From Flavobacterium sp. NG2 (GTDB taxonomy: Bacteria; Bacteroidota; Bacteroidia; Flavobacteriales; Flavobacteriaceae): 64,000 nt of DNA. How positions within the stretch are numbered: position 1 is the stretch's first letter; every line of letters begins with the position of its first letter. The translations under genes were made by a program, and so were the position numbers. The DNA is taken from assembly GCF_034119845.1 (NCBI RefSeq), contig NZ_CP139420.1, positions 908,001-972,000 of the forward strand, in the 5' to 3' direction. Below, in pieces: positions 45,151 to 52,725 of this stretch. The notes under the pieces are model-generated. The model saw only the letters and a list, made by a program, of their open reading frames with translations. It was not told where the DNA came from and searched no databases.

Positions 45151-45369
45151 AAGCGACATATTTATAGAAAGGGAATTTTTTTTTTGATTGAGCTCCGTAG
45201 GAGCGTTATATTTATAGCAACCGTAGGAGCGTTATATTTATAGCTTGAAAATCCAGTTGATTGGTTAGCTTCGTAGAAGCGACATATTTATAGCAAAGGG
45301 AAGTTTTTTTTTGTTTGAGCTCCGTAGGAGCGTTATATTTATAGCAACCGTAGGAGCGGTATATTTATA
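45118..45369 (+). repeat. 126-bp tandem duplication with REP palindromes at hemF 3 prime end
   Basis: CTTGAAAATCCAGTTGATTG begins each of two tandem copies, at 45118 and 45244. Each includes the last eleven codons of hemF, a GCTTCGTAGAAGC palindrome followed by GACATATTTATAG, a GCTCCGTAGGAGC palindrome followed by GTTATATTTATAG and a shorter CCGTAGGAGCG unit. Only the first copy is read as hemF. The copies differ at a few bases. Confidence 0.88.
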
Positions 45370-45392
45370 ACAAATATTTGATGTTTTTATAA

Positions 45393-45412
45393 GAACCCCA
45401 TAGGGGTGACAT
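45393..45412 (+). repeat. Left inverted REP of the Y1 transposase
   Basis: GAACCCCATAGGGGTGACAT. Its reverse complement with one change lies at 45916-45935, so the pair encloses the transposase gene. Each arm is also an internal palindrome (CCCC-TAGGGG). Confidence 0.85.
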
Positions 45413-45444
45413 ATAATTTTTTGATTTAAATTTTGAAATAAATT

Positions 45445-45903
45445 ATGGCAAACACCTATTCTCAAATTTATATTCATATTGTTTTTGCCGTAAAAGGCAG
45501 ACAAAATTTGATTTCTAAAAATTGGAAGGATGAATTATATAAATATATCACAGGAATTGTAACCAATGAAGGTCAAAAATTAATTGCTATTAATGGAATG
45601 CCTGACCATGTTCATATATTGATTGGATTAAAGCCAGATAAATCGTTGTCTGATTTAGTTAGAAGTATAAAAGCAAATTCTTCTCGTTTTATAAATGACA
45701 AAAAATGGATAAATGGTAAATTTGAATGGCAAACAGGTTTTGGTGCTTTTTCATACAACCACTCTCAATTGACAAACGTTATTAATTATATACAAAACCA
45801 AGAAGAACATCATAAAAAGAAAACTTTCAAAGAAGAATATGTTGATTTTTTAAAGGCATTTGATATAGATTATAATAATCTATATCTATTTGATGATGTT
45901 TAA
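45445..45903 (+). CDS. REP-associated Y1 (IS200/IS605-like) transposase
   Basis: Encodes 152 residues. MPDHVHILIGL supplies the HUH pair His 55 and His 57, and TNVINYIQNQEEHH supplies Tyr 115 as the likely nucleophile with Gln 119. This is the IS200-like transposase family that also gave REP-associated RAYT proteins. It lies between hemF and hemB, enclosed by inverted 20-bp REP palindromes, with further REP units on both sides. It appears intact; it may move itself or its REPs as single-stranded DNA. Confidence 0.92.
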   Translation: MANTYSQIYIHIVFAVKGRQNLISKNWKDELYKYITGIVTNEGQKLIAINGMPDHVHILIGLKPDKSLSDLVRSIKANSSRFINDKKWINGKFEWQTGFGAFSYNHSQLTNVINYIQNQEEHHKKKTFKEEYVDFLKAFDIDYNNLYLFDDV

Positions 45904-45915
45904 TATAATATAAAG

Positions 45916-45935
45916 ATGTCACCCCTACGGGGTTC
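45916..45935 (-). repeat. Right inverted REP of the Y1 transposase
   Basis: ATGTCACCCCTACGGGGTTC, reverse complement of 45393-45412 at 19 of 20 positions. Further right, AACGCTCCTATGGAGC (45970-45985) is inverted relative to the GCTCCGTAGGAGCGTT units on the left. Confidence 0.85.
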
Positions 45936-46001
45936 ATATCTAATATAAATAACAAATTACTATAAATATAACGCTCCTATGGAGCTTTAAACAAATATAA
46001 T

Positions 46002-47012
46002 ATGTTCCCAATACACAGAGGTCGCCGTTTAAGAGTAAACGAATCCATAAGAAGTTTAGTTAGAGAAACCACTTTATCTCCAGCCGATTTTATGTTTCCT
46101 ATGTTTGTAGCTGAAGGCGAAAACGTAAAAGTCGAAATCCCATCAATGCCTGGGATTTTTCGCCGTTCGATTGATTTAACGGTAGAAGAGGTTAAGGAAT
46201 TGTTTGCTTTAGGTATTCGTGCGGTAAACATTTATGTAAAAGTTAGTGATAATTTAAAAGACAATAAAGGTGTTGAAGCATGGAATCCTAATGGATTAAT
46301 GCAACAAACCATTCGCGCCATCAAAGCGGCTTGTCCAGAGATGATTGTCATGCCCGATGTGGCTTTAGACCCCTATTCGATTTACGGTCACGATGGTATT
46401 ATTGCTAATGGCGATGTCGAGAACGATTCAACTGTAGAAGCTTTGGTCAAAATGGCCGTTTCTCACGCTCAGGCAGGAGCCGATTTCGTTGCTCCTTCAG
46501 ATATGATGGACGGACGTGTTTTGCGTTTGCGCCAAGGATTGGATGCAGCAGGTTTCCACAATGTAGGGATTATGAGCTATTCGGCTAAGTATGCTTCGGC
46601 GTTTTATGGGCCTTTCCGTGATGCGTTGGATAGCGCACCAAAAGACACTACAACTAATGCTGAGCCTGTCGAAGTGCCAAAAGACAAAAAAACCTATCAA
46701 ATGGATTATGCTAATCGCATCGAAGCGATTAAAGAAGCCGTTTGGGATGTTGAAGAAGGCGCTGATATGGTGATGGTGAAACCCGGAATTGCCTATTTAG
46801 ATATCGTTCGTGAAGTCAAAAATGCAGTCAATGTTCCCGTAACAGTTTATCATGTTTCTGGAGAATATGCAATGATTAAGGCTGCTGCCGAAAAAGGTTG
46901 GCTAGATAATGACAAAATCATGATGGAGCAATTGATGTGTATCAAAAGAGCAGGAGCAAGTTTAATTTCGACTTATTTTGCCAAAGAAGCAGCGATACTT
47001 TTGAATCAATAA
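46002..47012 (+). CDS. hemB: Delta-aminolevulinic acid dehydratase (porphobilinogen synthase)
   Basis: Encodes 336 residues. FPMFVAEGENVKVEIPSMPG begins the catalytic barrel, VAPSDMMDGRV is the first active-site region, SYSAKYASAFYGPFRDAL holds the first Schiff-base Lys, and MVKPGIAYLDIV the second. It joins two aminolevulinates to porphobilinogen. Between DSAPKD and KKTYQMDYANR the stretch TTTNAEPVEVPKD includes translation of a CTTCGACAGGCTCAGC repeat in reverse, an in-frame insert in the loop after the first Lys. Confidence 0.95.
   Translation: MFPIHRGRRLRVNESIRSLVRETTLSPADFMFPMFVAEGENVKVEIPSMPGIFRRSIDLTVEEVKELFALGIRAVNIYVKVSDNLKDNKGVEAWNPNGLMQQTIRAIKAACPEMIVMPDVALDPYSIYGHDGIIANGDVENDSTVEALVKMAVSHAQAGADFVAPSDMMDGRVLRLRQGLDAAGFHNVGIMSYSAKYASAFYGPFRDALDSAPKDTTTNAEPVEVPKDKKTYQMDYANRIEAIKEAVWDVEEGADMVMVKPGIAYLDIVREVKNAVNVPVTVYHVSGEYAMIKAAAEKGWLDNDKIMMEQLMCIKRAGASLISTYFAKEAAILLNQ
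46659..46674 (-). repeat. In-frame CTTCGACAGGCTCAGC word inside hemB
   Basis: GCTGAGCCTGTCGAAG on the plus strand, the reverse of the dispersed word whose variant is duplicated in hemF. Confidence 0.8.
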
Positions 47013-47080
47013 ACTGACAATTATCATTCTTTAGTTGGATGATAAAACTTAAATTTGAGACTCAATAATAACTATATAAG

Positions 47081-47476
47081 ATGAAAAAAATACTCCTACT
47101 TAGTTTAGTACTTCTCAGTTTTGCTTGTAAAAATAAAGAAGCAGAACCTTTTGGAAAACAAGAAATAACAATTGATTCAGAAGGAATGCCAGCGTCTAAT
47201 CAAAAACCCGAAGAGTTAGGAGAGGTTATTTTCAATGGCAAAGGTAATTGCACTGCTTGTCATAAAGTCGAGACCAAATTGATTGGGCCAAGTGTTCAAG
47301 AAATTGCCAAAATCTATAAAGATAAAAACAGCGACATCATCAAATTCCTAAAAGGTGAAGGAGAACCTATTGTAGATCCAAGTCAATACGAAGTGATGAA
47401 AGCAAATTTTGCGATTACTAAAGCGATGAGTGACGAAGAGTTAAAAGCTTTGGAGGCGTATATATATAGCAGATAA
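47081..47476 (+). CDS. Cytochrome c-type lipoprotein
   Basis: Encodes 131 residues. MKKILLLSLVLLSFACKN is a lipoprotein signal with Cys 16. GNCTACHKVE is a CxxCH haem c site near residue 60, LIGPSVQEIAKIY is the usual loop, and a Met in YEVMKANF is a possible axial ligand. It is a periplasmic class I monohaem cytochrome c, probably an electron carrier. It follows hemB by 68 bp, and may be cotranscribed with the haem genes it depends upon. Confidence 0.9.
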   Translation: MKKILLLSLVLLSFACKNKEAEPFGKQEITIDSEGMPASNQKPEELGEVIFNGKGNCTACHKVETKLIGPSVQEIAKIYKDKNSDIIKFLKGEGEPIVDPSQYEVMKANFAITKAMSDEELKALEAYIYSR

Positions 47477-47500
47477 ATATTGTAAAATTTTTAAATGAAG

Positions 47501-47531
47501 CTCCTTTTGTTGAAAAACATCAGGAGTTTTT
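47501..47531 (+). terminator. Weak terminator after cytochrome c gene
   Basis: CTCCT with AGGAG closes a mismatched hairpin followed by TTTTTATTTTTT. It lies just at the end of the convergent hydrolase gene. Confidence 0.45.
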
Positions 47532-48873
47532 ATTTTTTAATACTCGCCACAATCTCTTTCAAAAACAAATTAAAATCAAAACCTTCGTCACCTTTCAATC
47601 CCAAGCGAACAATGACCAATTCTTTTGATGGAATAATAGCAATCATTTGACCTTGAAACCCGCTACAGTAATACATATCTCGAGGAACATCTGGGAATTT
47701 ACCTCCAGCATTCAGCCAAAAATGGGCACCATATCCGTTTTTGGAAGTAGCAGTGGGTGTTTTAGAATAATCGACCCAAGTTGAATCAAGAATTTGTTCG
47801 CCATTCCAATTCCCTTGATGTAAATACAGTAACCCAAATTTCCCCCAATCCCTAGCAGTTGCCCATCCGTAAGATGAGCCTACATAATTTCCAGTCATAT
47901 CGGTTTCAATCAGCATCGAGTGCATGCCTATTTTGTCGATGAGATTAGTGTACCAAAAATCCAAATAGTCTTGGTGATTTTTGAATTCGCCACGCAAAAT
48001 TTTGGCTAATAAATTGGTGGTTCCCGAGGAATAATTCCAGTGGGTGTTGGGGTTGTAAGTGGCAAGTTTGTGCAGTTGTACTTTTCCCATGTCTTTGGAT
48101 TGAAAAAGCATTCGAGTAACATCACAAATGGTTTTGTAATTTTCGACCCAGGCTAAGCCTGAATTCATCTGGAGTAAATTGTGAGTTGTAATGTATTTTC
48201 GGCTGTCTCGTTGCCATTCGGGAATAGGGGCAGGTTTGTAGATATCAAATTTTCCTTGTTTTGCCAAGACACCAAAAATCGCACTCGTAACGCTTTTGGT
48301 CATAGACCAACCTAAAAGTTTGCTCTTTTCATTAAAACCAGAAGCGTATTTTTCTGCTACAATTTTGTCCTTATAAATGACGACAACAGCGCGAGTTCTT
48401 TTGTGTTTTTGGTCGCCAATGTCAAAGGCATTTTTGACAGCTGTATTTAATGTTTGATAATTAATATTGGTAAAAACTGTATCTCGGGGCTTAAGGTCAC
48501 CATAGGGGTAGAAACCTGGTTTTGAGGGCAATCGTTTTGGAACTAAATATGGTTTGTTAGTATCAAAATCATCGTTGATTAAAGTAGCTCCAAGGCCTTC
48601 GTGGTAAATTGTTTTTCGTTTTCTTATGCCAAAAACGGATGCTGTAGAATATTGATCTTTTCCATAAATACTATTGGTTGCAAATCTTACTAGGTCAATA
48701 TCATTATCTTCAGCTTCAATTTGTTCTAGTGAACGATTGTCAATAAAATAGGCCGAAGCAACATTTTTGGACGAAAAACCAGATATTAAATCTAATTTGG
48801 GATAGGTAGTCCATCCAAAATAAATTAGAATAAAGGCTATTGTTAAGATTGAAAATTTGACTATTCTTTTCAT
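47530..48873 (-). CDS. Serine hydrolase (class C beta-lactamase-like)
   Basis: Encodes 447 residues from ATG 48873 (MKRIVKFSILTIAF); an upstream TTG adds seven. An N-terminal membrane or signal helix is followed by LGWSMTKSVTSAIFGVLA, the SxxK motif near residue 200, and NYSSGTTNLLAKI, the YxN-like motif (Tyr-Ser-Ser). The C-terminal KNGYGAHFWLN supplies a Gly-rich element in place of KTG. This is a penicillin-binding-protein-like esterase or peptidase, periplasmic. It is unrelated to the haem and suf genes on each side. Confidence 0.85.
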   Translation of the reverse strand: MKRIVKFSILTIAFILIYFGWTTYPKLDLISGFSSKNVASAYFIDNRSLEQIEAEDNDIDLVRFATNSIYGKDQYSTASVFGIRKRKTIYHEGLGATLINDDFDTNKPYLVPKRLPSKPGFYPYGDLKPRDTVFTNINYQTLNTAVKNAFDIGDQKHKRTRAVVVIYKDKIVAEKYASGFNEKSKLLGWSMTKSVTSAIFGVLAKQGKFDIYKPAPIPEWQRDSRKYITTHNLLQMNSGLAWVENYKTICDVTRMLFQSKDMGKVQLHKLATYNPNTHWNYSSGTTNLLAKILRGEFKNHQDYLDFWYTNLIDKIGMHSMLIETDMTGNYVGSSYGWATARDWGKFGLLYLHQGNWNGEQILDSTWVDYSKTPTATSKNGYGAHFWLNAGGKFPDVPRDMYYCSGFQGQMIAIIPSKELVIVRLGLKGDEGFDFNLFLKEIVASIKK

Positions 48874-49023
48874 TTTCAATTGGTTTTGCTGCAATTTAGT
48901 TATTTTTCAGCGACAATTATGAAGATATGTAGAGAATCGTATAGGATTAATTGTTGTAAAAAAGTATATTATAATCAAATCCTAAAAATTCGTGAATTCG
49001 TGGCTAAAACAATTTAGAATTAG

Positions 49024-49031
49024 TACTTTTG
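49024..49031 (+). promoter_or_regulatory. Minus-7 box TACTTTTG for sufS
   Basis: Full TAnnTTTG match 24 bp before the sufS ATG. An ATTCGTGAATTCGTGG word lies just upstream at 48988-49003. Confidence 0.5.
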
Positions 49032-49055
49032 TATTTAGAATTTTTCTAAATAATT

Positions 49056-50270
49056 ATGTTAGACATACAAAAAATAAGAGCCGATTTTCCTATTCTCTCT
49101 CAAAAAGTAAACGGAAAACCTTTAGTATATTTCGATAACGGAGCAACCTCTCAAAAACCACAAGTGGTAATTGATGCAATAACTCAATATTACCAAGAAA
49201 TTAATGCCAATATTCATCGTGGAGTACATACCCTAAGCCAGTTGGCTACAGATGCCTATGAAGTAGCGCGTGGCAAAGTAAAAGCACATATCAATGCGGA
49301 ACATGCACATGAAGTGTTGTTTACTTCAGGTACCACTTTCGGAATTAATTTGGTTGCCAATGGTTTTGCTTCTATTTTAAAGCCAGGTGATGAGGTGGTC
49401 GTTTCTTCATTGGAACATCATAGTAATATTGTGCCTTGGCAAATGCTTTGCGAAAAAACAGGAGCTACTCTAAGAGTCATTCCGATGAATGAAGACGGGG
49501 AATTGATTATGGCGGAATACGATAAATTGTTATCGGATAAAACAAAAATCGTTACCGTGAATCATATTTCAAATGCTTTAGGAACAGTCAATCCTGTGAA
49601 ATACATGATTGAAAAAGCGCATGAAGTAGGAGCAGCTATTTTGATTGATGGCGCGCAAGCCGTACCGCATATCAAACCTGATGTTCAAGCTTTGGATTGT
49701 GATTTTTATGTGTTCTCTGGTCATAAAATGTGTGGTCCTACAGGAACTGGAATTTTATACGGAAAAGAAGCATGGTTGAATAAACTACCGCCTTATCAAG
49801 GAGGAGGGGAGATGATTAAGGAAGTCTCTTTCGAAAAAACAACTTATGCTGATTTGCCCCATAAGTTTGAAGCGGGAACGCCTAATATTGCCGGTGGAAT
49901 CGTTTTAGGTACGGCAATTGATTATATGAATTCTGTAGGTTTTGAGAACATTCAAAAACAAGAATTGGAGTTATTGGAATATGCTACCAAACGTTTATTA
50001 GAAATTGAAGGATTGCGTATTTATGGAACATCCAAAAATAAAACATCCGTAATTTCATTTAATATCGCAGGGATTCATCCGTATGACATTGGTTCCATTA
50101 TTGATAAATTAGGGATTGCTGTTCGTACCGGACATCATTGTGCACAACCGATAATGCAGTTTTTTGATATTCCAGGAACCATTCGTGCTTCTTTCTCTTT
50201 TTATAATACCAAAGAAGAAATAGATAGTTTGGTAGAAGGGGTGAAGAAAGCCCAGATGATGTTGTCATAA
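49056..50270 (+). CDS. sufS: Cysteine desulfurase
   Basis: Encodes 404 residues, PLP-dependent type II. YFDNGATSQKP, HHSNIVPWQ, DGAQAVPHIKPDVQ, SGHKMCGPTG (PLP Lys in GHK) and RTGHHCAQP (catalytic Cys) are all seen. It frees sulfur from cysteine for Fe-S assembly, handing it to SufE, which is two genes downstream. sufBCD are not in the window. The gene has its own promoter box. Confidence 0.95.
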   Translation: MLDIQKIRADFPILSQKVNGKPLVYFDNGATSQKPQVVIDAITQYYQEINANIHRGVHTLSQLATDAYEVARGKVKAHINAEHAHEVLFTSGTTFGINLVANGFASILKPGDEVVVSSLEHHSNIVPWQMLCEKTGATLRVIPMNEDGELIMAEYDKLLSDKTKIVTVNHISNALGTVNPVKYMIEKAHEVGAAILIDGAQAVPHIKPDVQALDCDFYVFSGHKMCGPTGTGILYGKEAWLNKLPPYQGGGEMIKEVSFEKTTYADLPHKFEAGTPNIAGGIVLGTAIDYMNSVGFENIQKQELELLEYATKRLLEIEGLRIYGTSKNKTSVISFNIAGIHPYDIGSIIDKLGIAVRTGHHCAQPIMQFFDIPGTIRASFSFYNTKEEIDSLVEGVKKAQMMLS

Positions 50271-50281
50271 AGGAATAAATC

Positions 50282-50725
50282 ATGAAAATACTCTCACTAT
50301 TGCTTTTCAGTCTTTTTATTTCAAAGAGCTGTTGCGAACATTCAGATGAAGATTTGAAAAAAGCGATAGTAGAATATGTAGCCAATACGAGAGGGTTTTA
50401 TCAAAAAATAACCATTAGTAATCAAGAGGCAATGATTACCAATGACCGTTCAGGAAATGAAAAACCTCAGAAAATAAAAATATCTGATGCGGATTGGAAA
50501 GCCTTTGTGGCTCTGTTTCAAAAGGTAGATTTAGAACAGCTTAAAAGTTTAAAATCCCCAACACAAAAACGATTTCATGACGGTGCGGCAATAGCCAATA
50601 TGAATATAAGGTATAAAGAGAAAAACTATGAGTCGGCTTCGTTTGACCATGGCTTTCCTCCAGAAACAATAAAAGAAATAGTAGAAAAAATAAATTCTTT
50701 TGCAAAACAAAACAATGACAATTAA
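50282..50725 (+). CDS. Small lipoprotein between sufS and sufE
   Basis: Encodes 147 residues. MKILSLLLFSLFISKSCCEH is a probable lipoprotein signal (SKSC, Cys 17). The mature part includes DRSGNEKPQKIKISDADWKAFVALFQKVDLEQL and FDHGFPPETIKEIVEKINSF, looking like a small alpha/beta fold. It begins 11 bp after sufS and overlaps the sufE start by 11 bp. I do not know the family or why an envelope protein sits in the suf unit. Confidence 0.7.
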   Translation: MKILSLLLFSLFISKSCCEHSDEDLKKAIVEYVANTRGFYQKITISNQEAMITNDRSGNEKPQKIKISDADWKAFVALFQKVDLEQLKSLKSPTQKRFHDGAAIANMNIRYKEKNYESASFDHGFPPETIKEIVEKINSFAKQNNDN

Positions 50726-51134
50726 AGCAATACAAGACGAAATAGTAGATGAGTTTTCGATGTTTGATGACTGGATGGAGCGTTACGAATACATCATCGA
50801 ATTGGGTAAAAAATTACCCCTCATCAAAGAAGAATATAAAACCGAAGATAATCTAATCAAAGGCTGTCAATCCAAAGTGTGGTTGAAAGGAGAGCAAAAT
50901 GAAGATGCCATCGTTTTCACTGCTGATAGCGATGCGATTTTAACCAAAGGGATCATAGCCATTTTAATCCGAGTATTCTCCAATCAAAAAGCAGCTGATA
51001 TCATTGACGCTGACATGAGTTTTATTGACGAAATAGGGTTAAAAGAACATTTGTCTCCTACAAGAGCGAATGGATTGGTATCGATGATTAAAAACATTAA
51101 GATGTATGCTATAGCATTCAATGCTAAGGCTTGA
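50715..51134 (+). CDS. sufE: SufE sulfur acceptor
   Basis: Encodes 139 residues from ATG 50715 (MTIKAIQDEIVDEFSMFDDWMERYEYIIELG); an upstream TTG is in frame. NLIKGCQSKVWL carries the Cys that accepts sulfur from SufS. RVFSNQKAADIIDADMSFIDEIGLKEHLSPTRANGL is the standard C-terminal region. It passes sulfane sulfur to the scaffold. The next suf-like gene is interrupted by a GxxExxY insertion. Confidence 0.93.
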   Translation: MTIKAIQDEIVDEFSMFDDWMERYEYIIELGKKLPLIKEEYKTEDNLIKGCQSKVWLKGEQNEDAIVFTADSDAILTKGIIAILIRVFSNQKAADIIDADMSFIDEIGLKEHLSPTRANGLVSMIKNIKMYAIAFNAKA

Positions 51135-51157
51135 TTTTTTTAGAACTTTTTTTCAAC

Positions 51158-51177
51158 CATATAAGTCATGTAAGTTT
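51158..51177 (+). repeat. Left inverted repeat of GxxExxY locus 2
   Basis: CATATAAGTCATGTAAGTTT; its reverse complement lies at 51675-51694 with one change. Confidence 0.85.
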
Positions 51178-51229
51178 TTTATCTTAAATAAACTTAAACT
51201 ATATTTATTTGATTAAAAAACGATTAGTT

Positions 51230-51643
51230 ATGTGTATAACGAAAAGTGGGTTGAAAGATTTAGTTTATGAGTTGAACGGAGCCGCTATAGAAGTTCATAA
51301 AAGTATAGGCCCAGGCCTATTGGAATCTGTGTATCATCAATGTTTAAAAAAAGAACTTGAATTACGAAAAATAAATTTTGTCTCCGAATTAGCAATACCT
51401 TTAAAATATAAAGGGTATGAATTAGAGTCTAAGTTAAGGTGTGATTTATTTGTAGAAAACGCATTAGTAGTAGAATTGAAATCAGTTTCTGAAATGAGTT
51501 CACTTTTTGAAGCGCAATTACTAACTTATATGAACTTATTGAAAGCTCCAATGGGATTATTAATTAATTTTAATGTTAAAAATATTTATTTCGAAGGTCA
51601 AAAAACTTTAGTGAATGAATTATATAGAAGTATTGAAGAATAA
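51230..51643 (+). CDS. GxxExxY protein, PD-(D/E)XK-like nuclease fold (locus 2)
   Basis: Encodes 137 residues from ATG 51230 (MCITKSGLKDLVYEL); a TTG at 51209 is the other choice. IGPGLLESVYHQCL is the signature, RCDLFVENALVVELKS gives D and ExK, and EAQLLTYMNLL gives QxxxY, as in locus 1 but with clear divergence, so the two are not a recent copy of each other. It splits sufE from the DUF59 gene and lies between 20-bp inverted repeats. Function unknown. Confidence 0.85.
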   Translation: MCITKSGLKDLVYELNGAAIEVHKSIGPGLLESVYHQCLKKELELRKINFVSELAIPLKYKGYELESKLRCDLFVENALVVELKSVSEMSSLFEAQLLTYMNLLKAPMGLLINFNVKNIYFEGQKTLVNELYRSIEE

Positions 51644-51674
51644 TAAAATCTAAATGTATAAAGTCAGAAAAGTA

Positions 51675-51694
51675 AAACTTAAATGACTTATATG
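51675..51694 (-). repeat. Right inverted repeat of GxxExxY locus 2
   Basis: AAACTTAAATGACTTATATG, the reverse complement of 51158-51177 at 19 of 20 positions. Confidence 0.85.
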
Positions 51695-51714
51695 TTTGAA
51701 AAAACAAAAAAATA

Positions 51715-52038
51715 ATGGAACAACAAATAGACACAAACGAATTAGGAGAATCAATTGTAAAAGTTTTAAAAACGATTTACGACCCTGAGATTCCTGTGGA
51801 TATATATGAATTAGGATTAATCTATGATGTCATGGTTAGTACGGATTTTGACGTGAAAATATTAATGACATTGACTTCTCCAAACTGCCCTGTGGCGGAG
51901 AGTTTGCCAAGAGAAGTAGAGGAAAAAGTGAAAAAAATTGAGCATATTAGAGATGCTGAGGTAGAAATCACTTTTGACCCACCATGGAGCAAAGACTTGA
52001 TGAGTGAAGAAGCTAAATTAGAATTGGGAATGCTGTAA
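51715..52038 (+). CDS. DUF59 Fe-S assembly protein (SufT/PaaD-like)
   Basis: Encodes 107 residues. VKVLKTIYDPEIPVDIYELGLIYDV is the DUF59 signature, with DPEIPV, and LTSPNCPVAESLPREVE carries the conserved Cys in the TxPxCP motif; ITFDPPWSKDLMSEEAK ends it. Proteins of this type help carry or mature Fe-S clusters in the cytoplasm. It belongs with sufS and sufE but is now separated from sufE by the GxxExxY unit. Confidence 0.92.
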   Translation: MEQQIDTNELGESIVKVLKTIYDPEIPVDIYELGLIYDVMVSTDFDVKILMTLTSPNCPVAESLPREVEEKVKKIEHIRDAEVEITFDPPWSKDLMSEEAKLELGML

Positions 52039-52044
52039 AAATTT

Positions 52045-52115
52045 GTTTCAAAGTTTAAAGTTTCAAGTTCGCTACACGAGGGAACCTGAAACTTTAAACT
52101 TTAAACCTGAAACTT
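52045..52115. repeat. TTTCAAAGTTTAAAGTTTC hairpin
   Basis: GTTTCAAAGTTTAAAGTTTC (52045-52064) pairs partly with GAAACTTTAAACTTTAAACC (52088-52107). It is a cousin of the hairpin at 37178-37233. It separates the DUF59 and DUF2480 genes. Confidence 0.65.
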
Positions 52116-52120
52116 TAGTA

Positions 52121-52630
52121 ATGGACGAAATAATAAATAAAGTAGCCGAGAGTAAATTAGAGGTTTTTGATTTGGAGGATTATTATCCAAAGGGAATTCG
52201 CGCTCAAATTGATATTTCACAATGGCTTATTGAAGGTTTTTTGTTAAAAGAAAAAGACTTTAGAGAAGCGCTTAAAAATCACGATTGGTCACAATACCAA
52301 GACCAGTTGGTTGCAATTCATTGCAGTACTGATGCAATTGTTCCGGCTTGGGCTTCTATTTTGGTAGCGATCCAATTGGCGCCATTTGCCAAGAAAATTA
52401 TCAATGGTACTTTGGAAGATATCGAAGCTAGTTTGTATGAAGAGTTGCTTCCTAAAATTGATTATGCCGCTTATCAAGACAAATCAGTTATTATAAAAGG
52501 ATGTTCGCGCAAGCCCGTTCCTATGCGTGCTTATGTTTTAGCGGCTCATTATTTACAGCCTTTTGCTCGTAGTATCATGTACGGTGAAGCTTGTTCTGCA
52601 GTGCCTTTATTCAAAGCACCCAAAAAGTAA
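52121..52630 (+). CDS. DUF2480-family protein
   Basis: Encodes 169 residues from ATG 52121 (MDEIINKVAESKLEVFDLED); the open frame upstream is only translated repeat. YYPKGIRAQIDISQWL, KNHDWSQYQDQLVAIHCSTDAIVPAWA and IIKGCSRKPVPMRAYVLAAHYLQP match DUF2480 as I know it, a Bacteroidota family usually near suf genes. Two Cys, in HCSTDA and KGCSRK, are suggestive of a redox or metal role, not proven. Confidence 0.8.
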   Translation: MDEIINKVAESKLEVFDLEDYYPKGIRAQIDISQWLIEGFLLKEKDFREALKNHDWSQYQDQLVAIHCSTDAIVPAWASILVAIQLAPFAKKIINGTLEDIEASLYEELLPKIDYAAYQDKSVIIKGCSRKPVPMRAYVLAAHYLQPFARSIMYGEACSAVPLFKAPKK

Positions 52631-52668
52631 GAATGATTTTGTAGAAAACAGCCTAATTCTTAGGCTTT

Positions 52669-52697
52669 ATGCTGCTTTTTAAGCAGCATTTTTTTTA
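52669..52697 (+). terminator. Terminator of the suf-DUF2480 unit
   Basis: ATGCTGCTT and AAGCAGCAT form a 9-bp stem with a 3-nt loop, followed by TTTTTTT. Confidence 0.88.
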
Positions 52698-52725
52698 TAT
52701 TTACGAGAATCAAATTCTTTAAAAC

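Noticed and set aside
45118..45412. CRISPR-like array of short repeats
   Set aside because: Units are palindromic REPs inside a 126-bp tandem duplication, with no regular unique spacers and no cas genes nearby.
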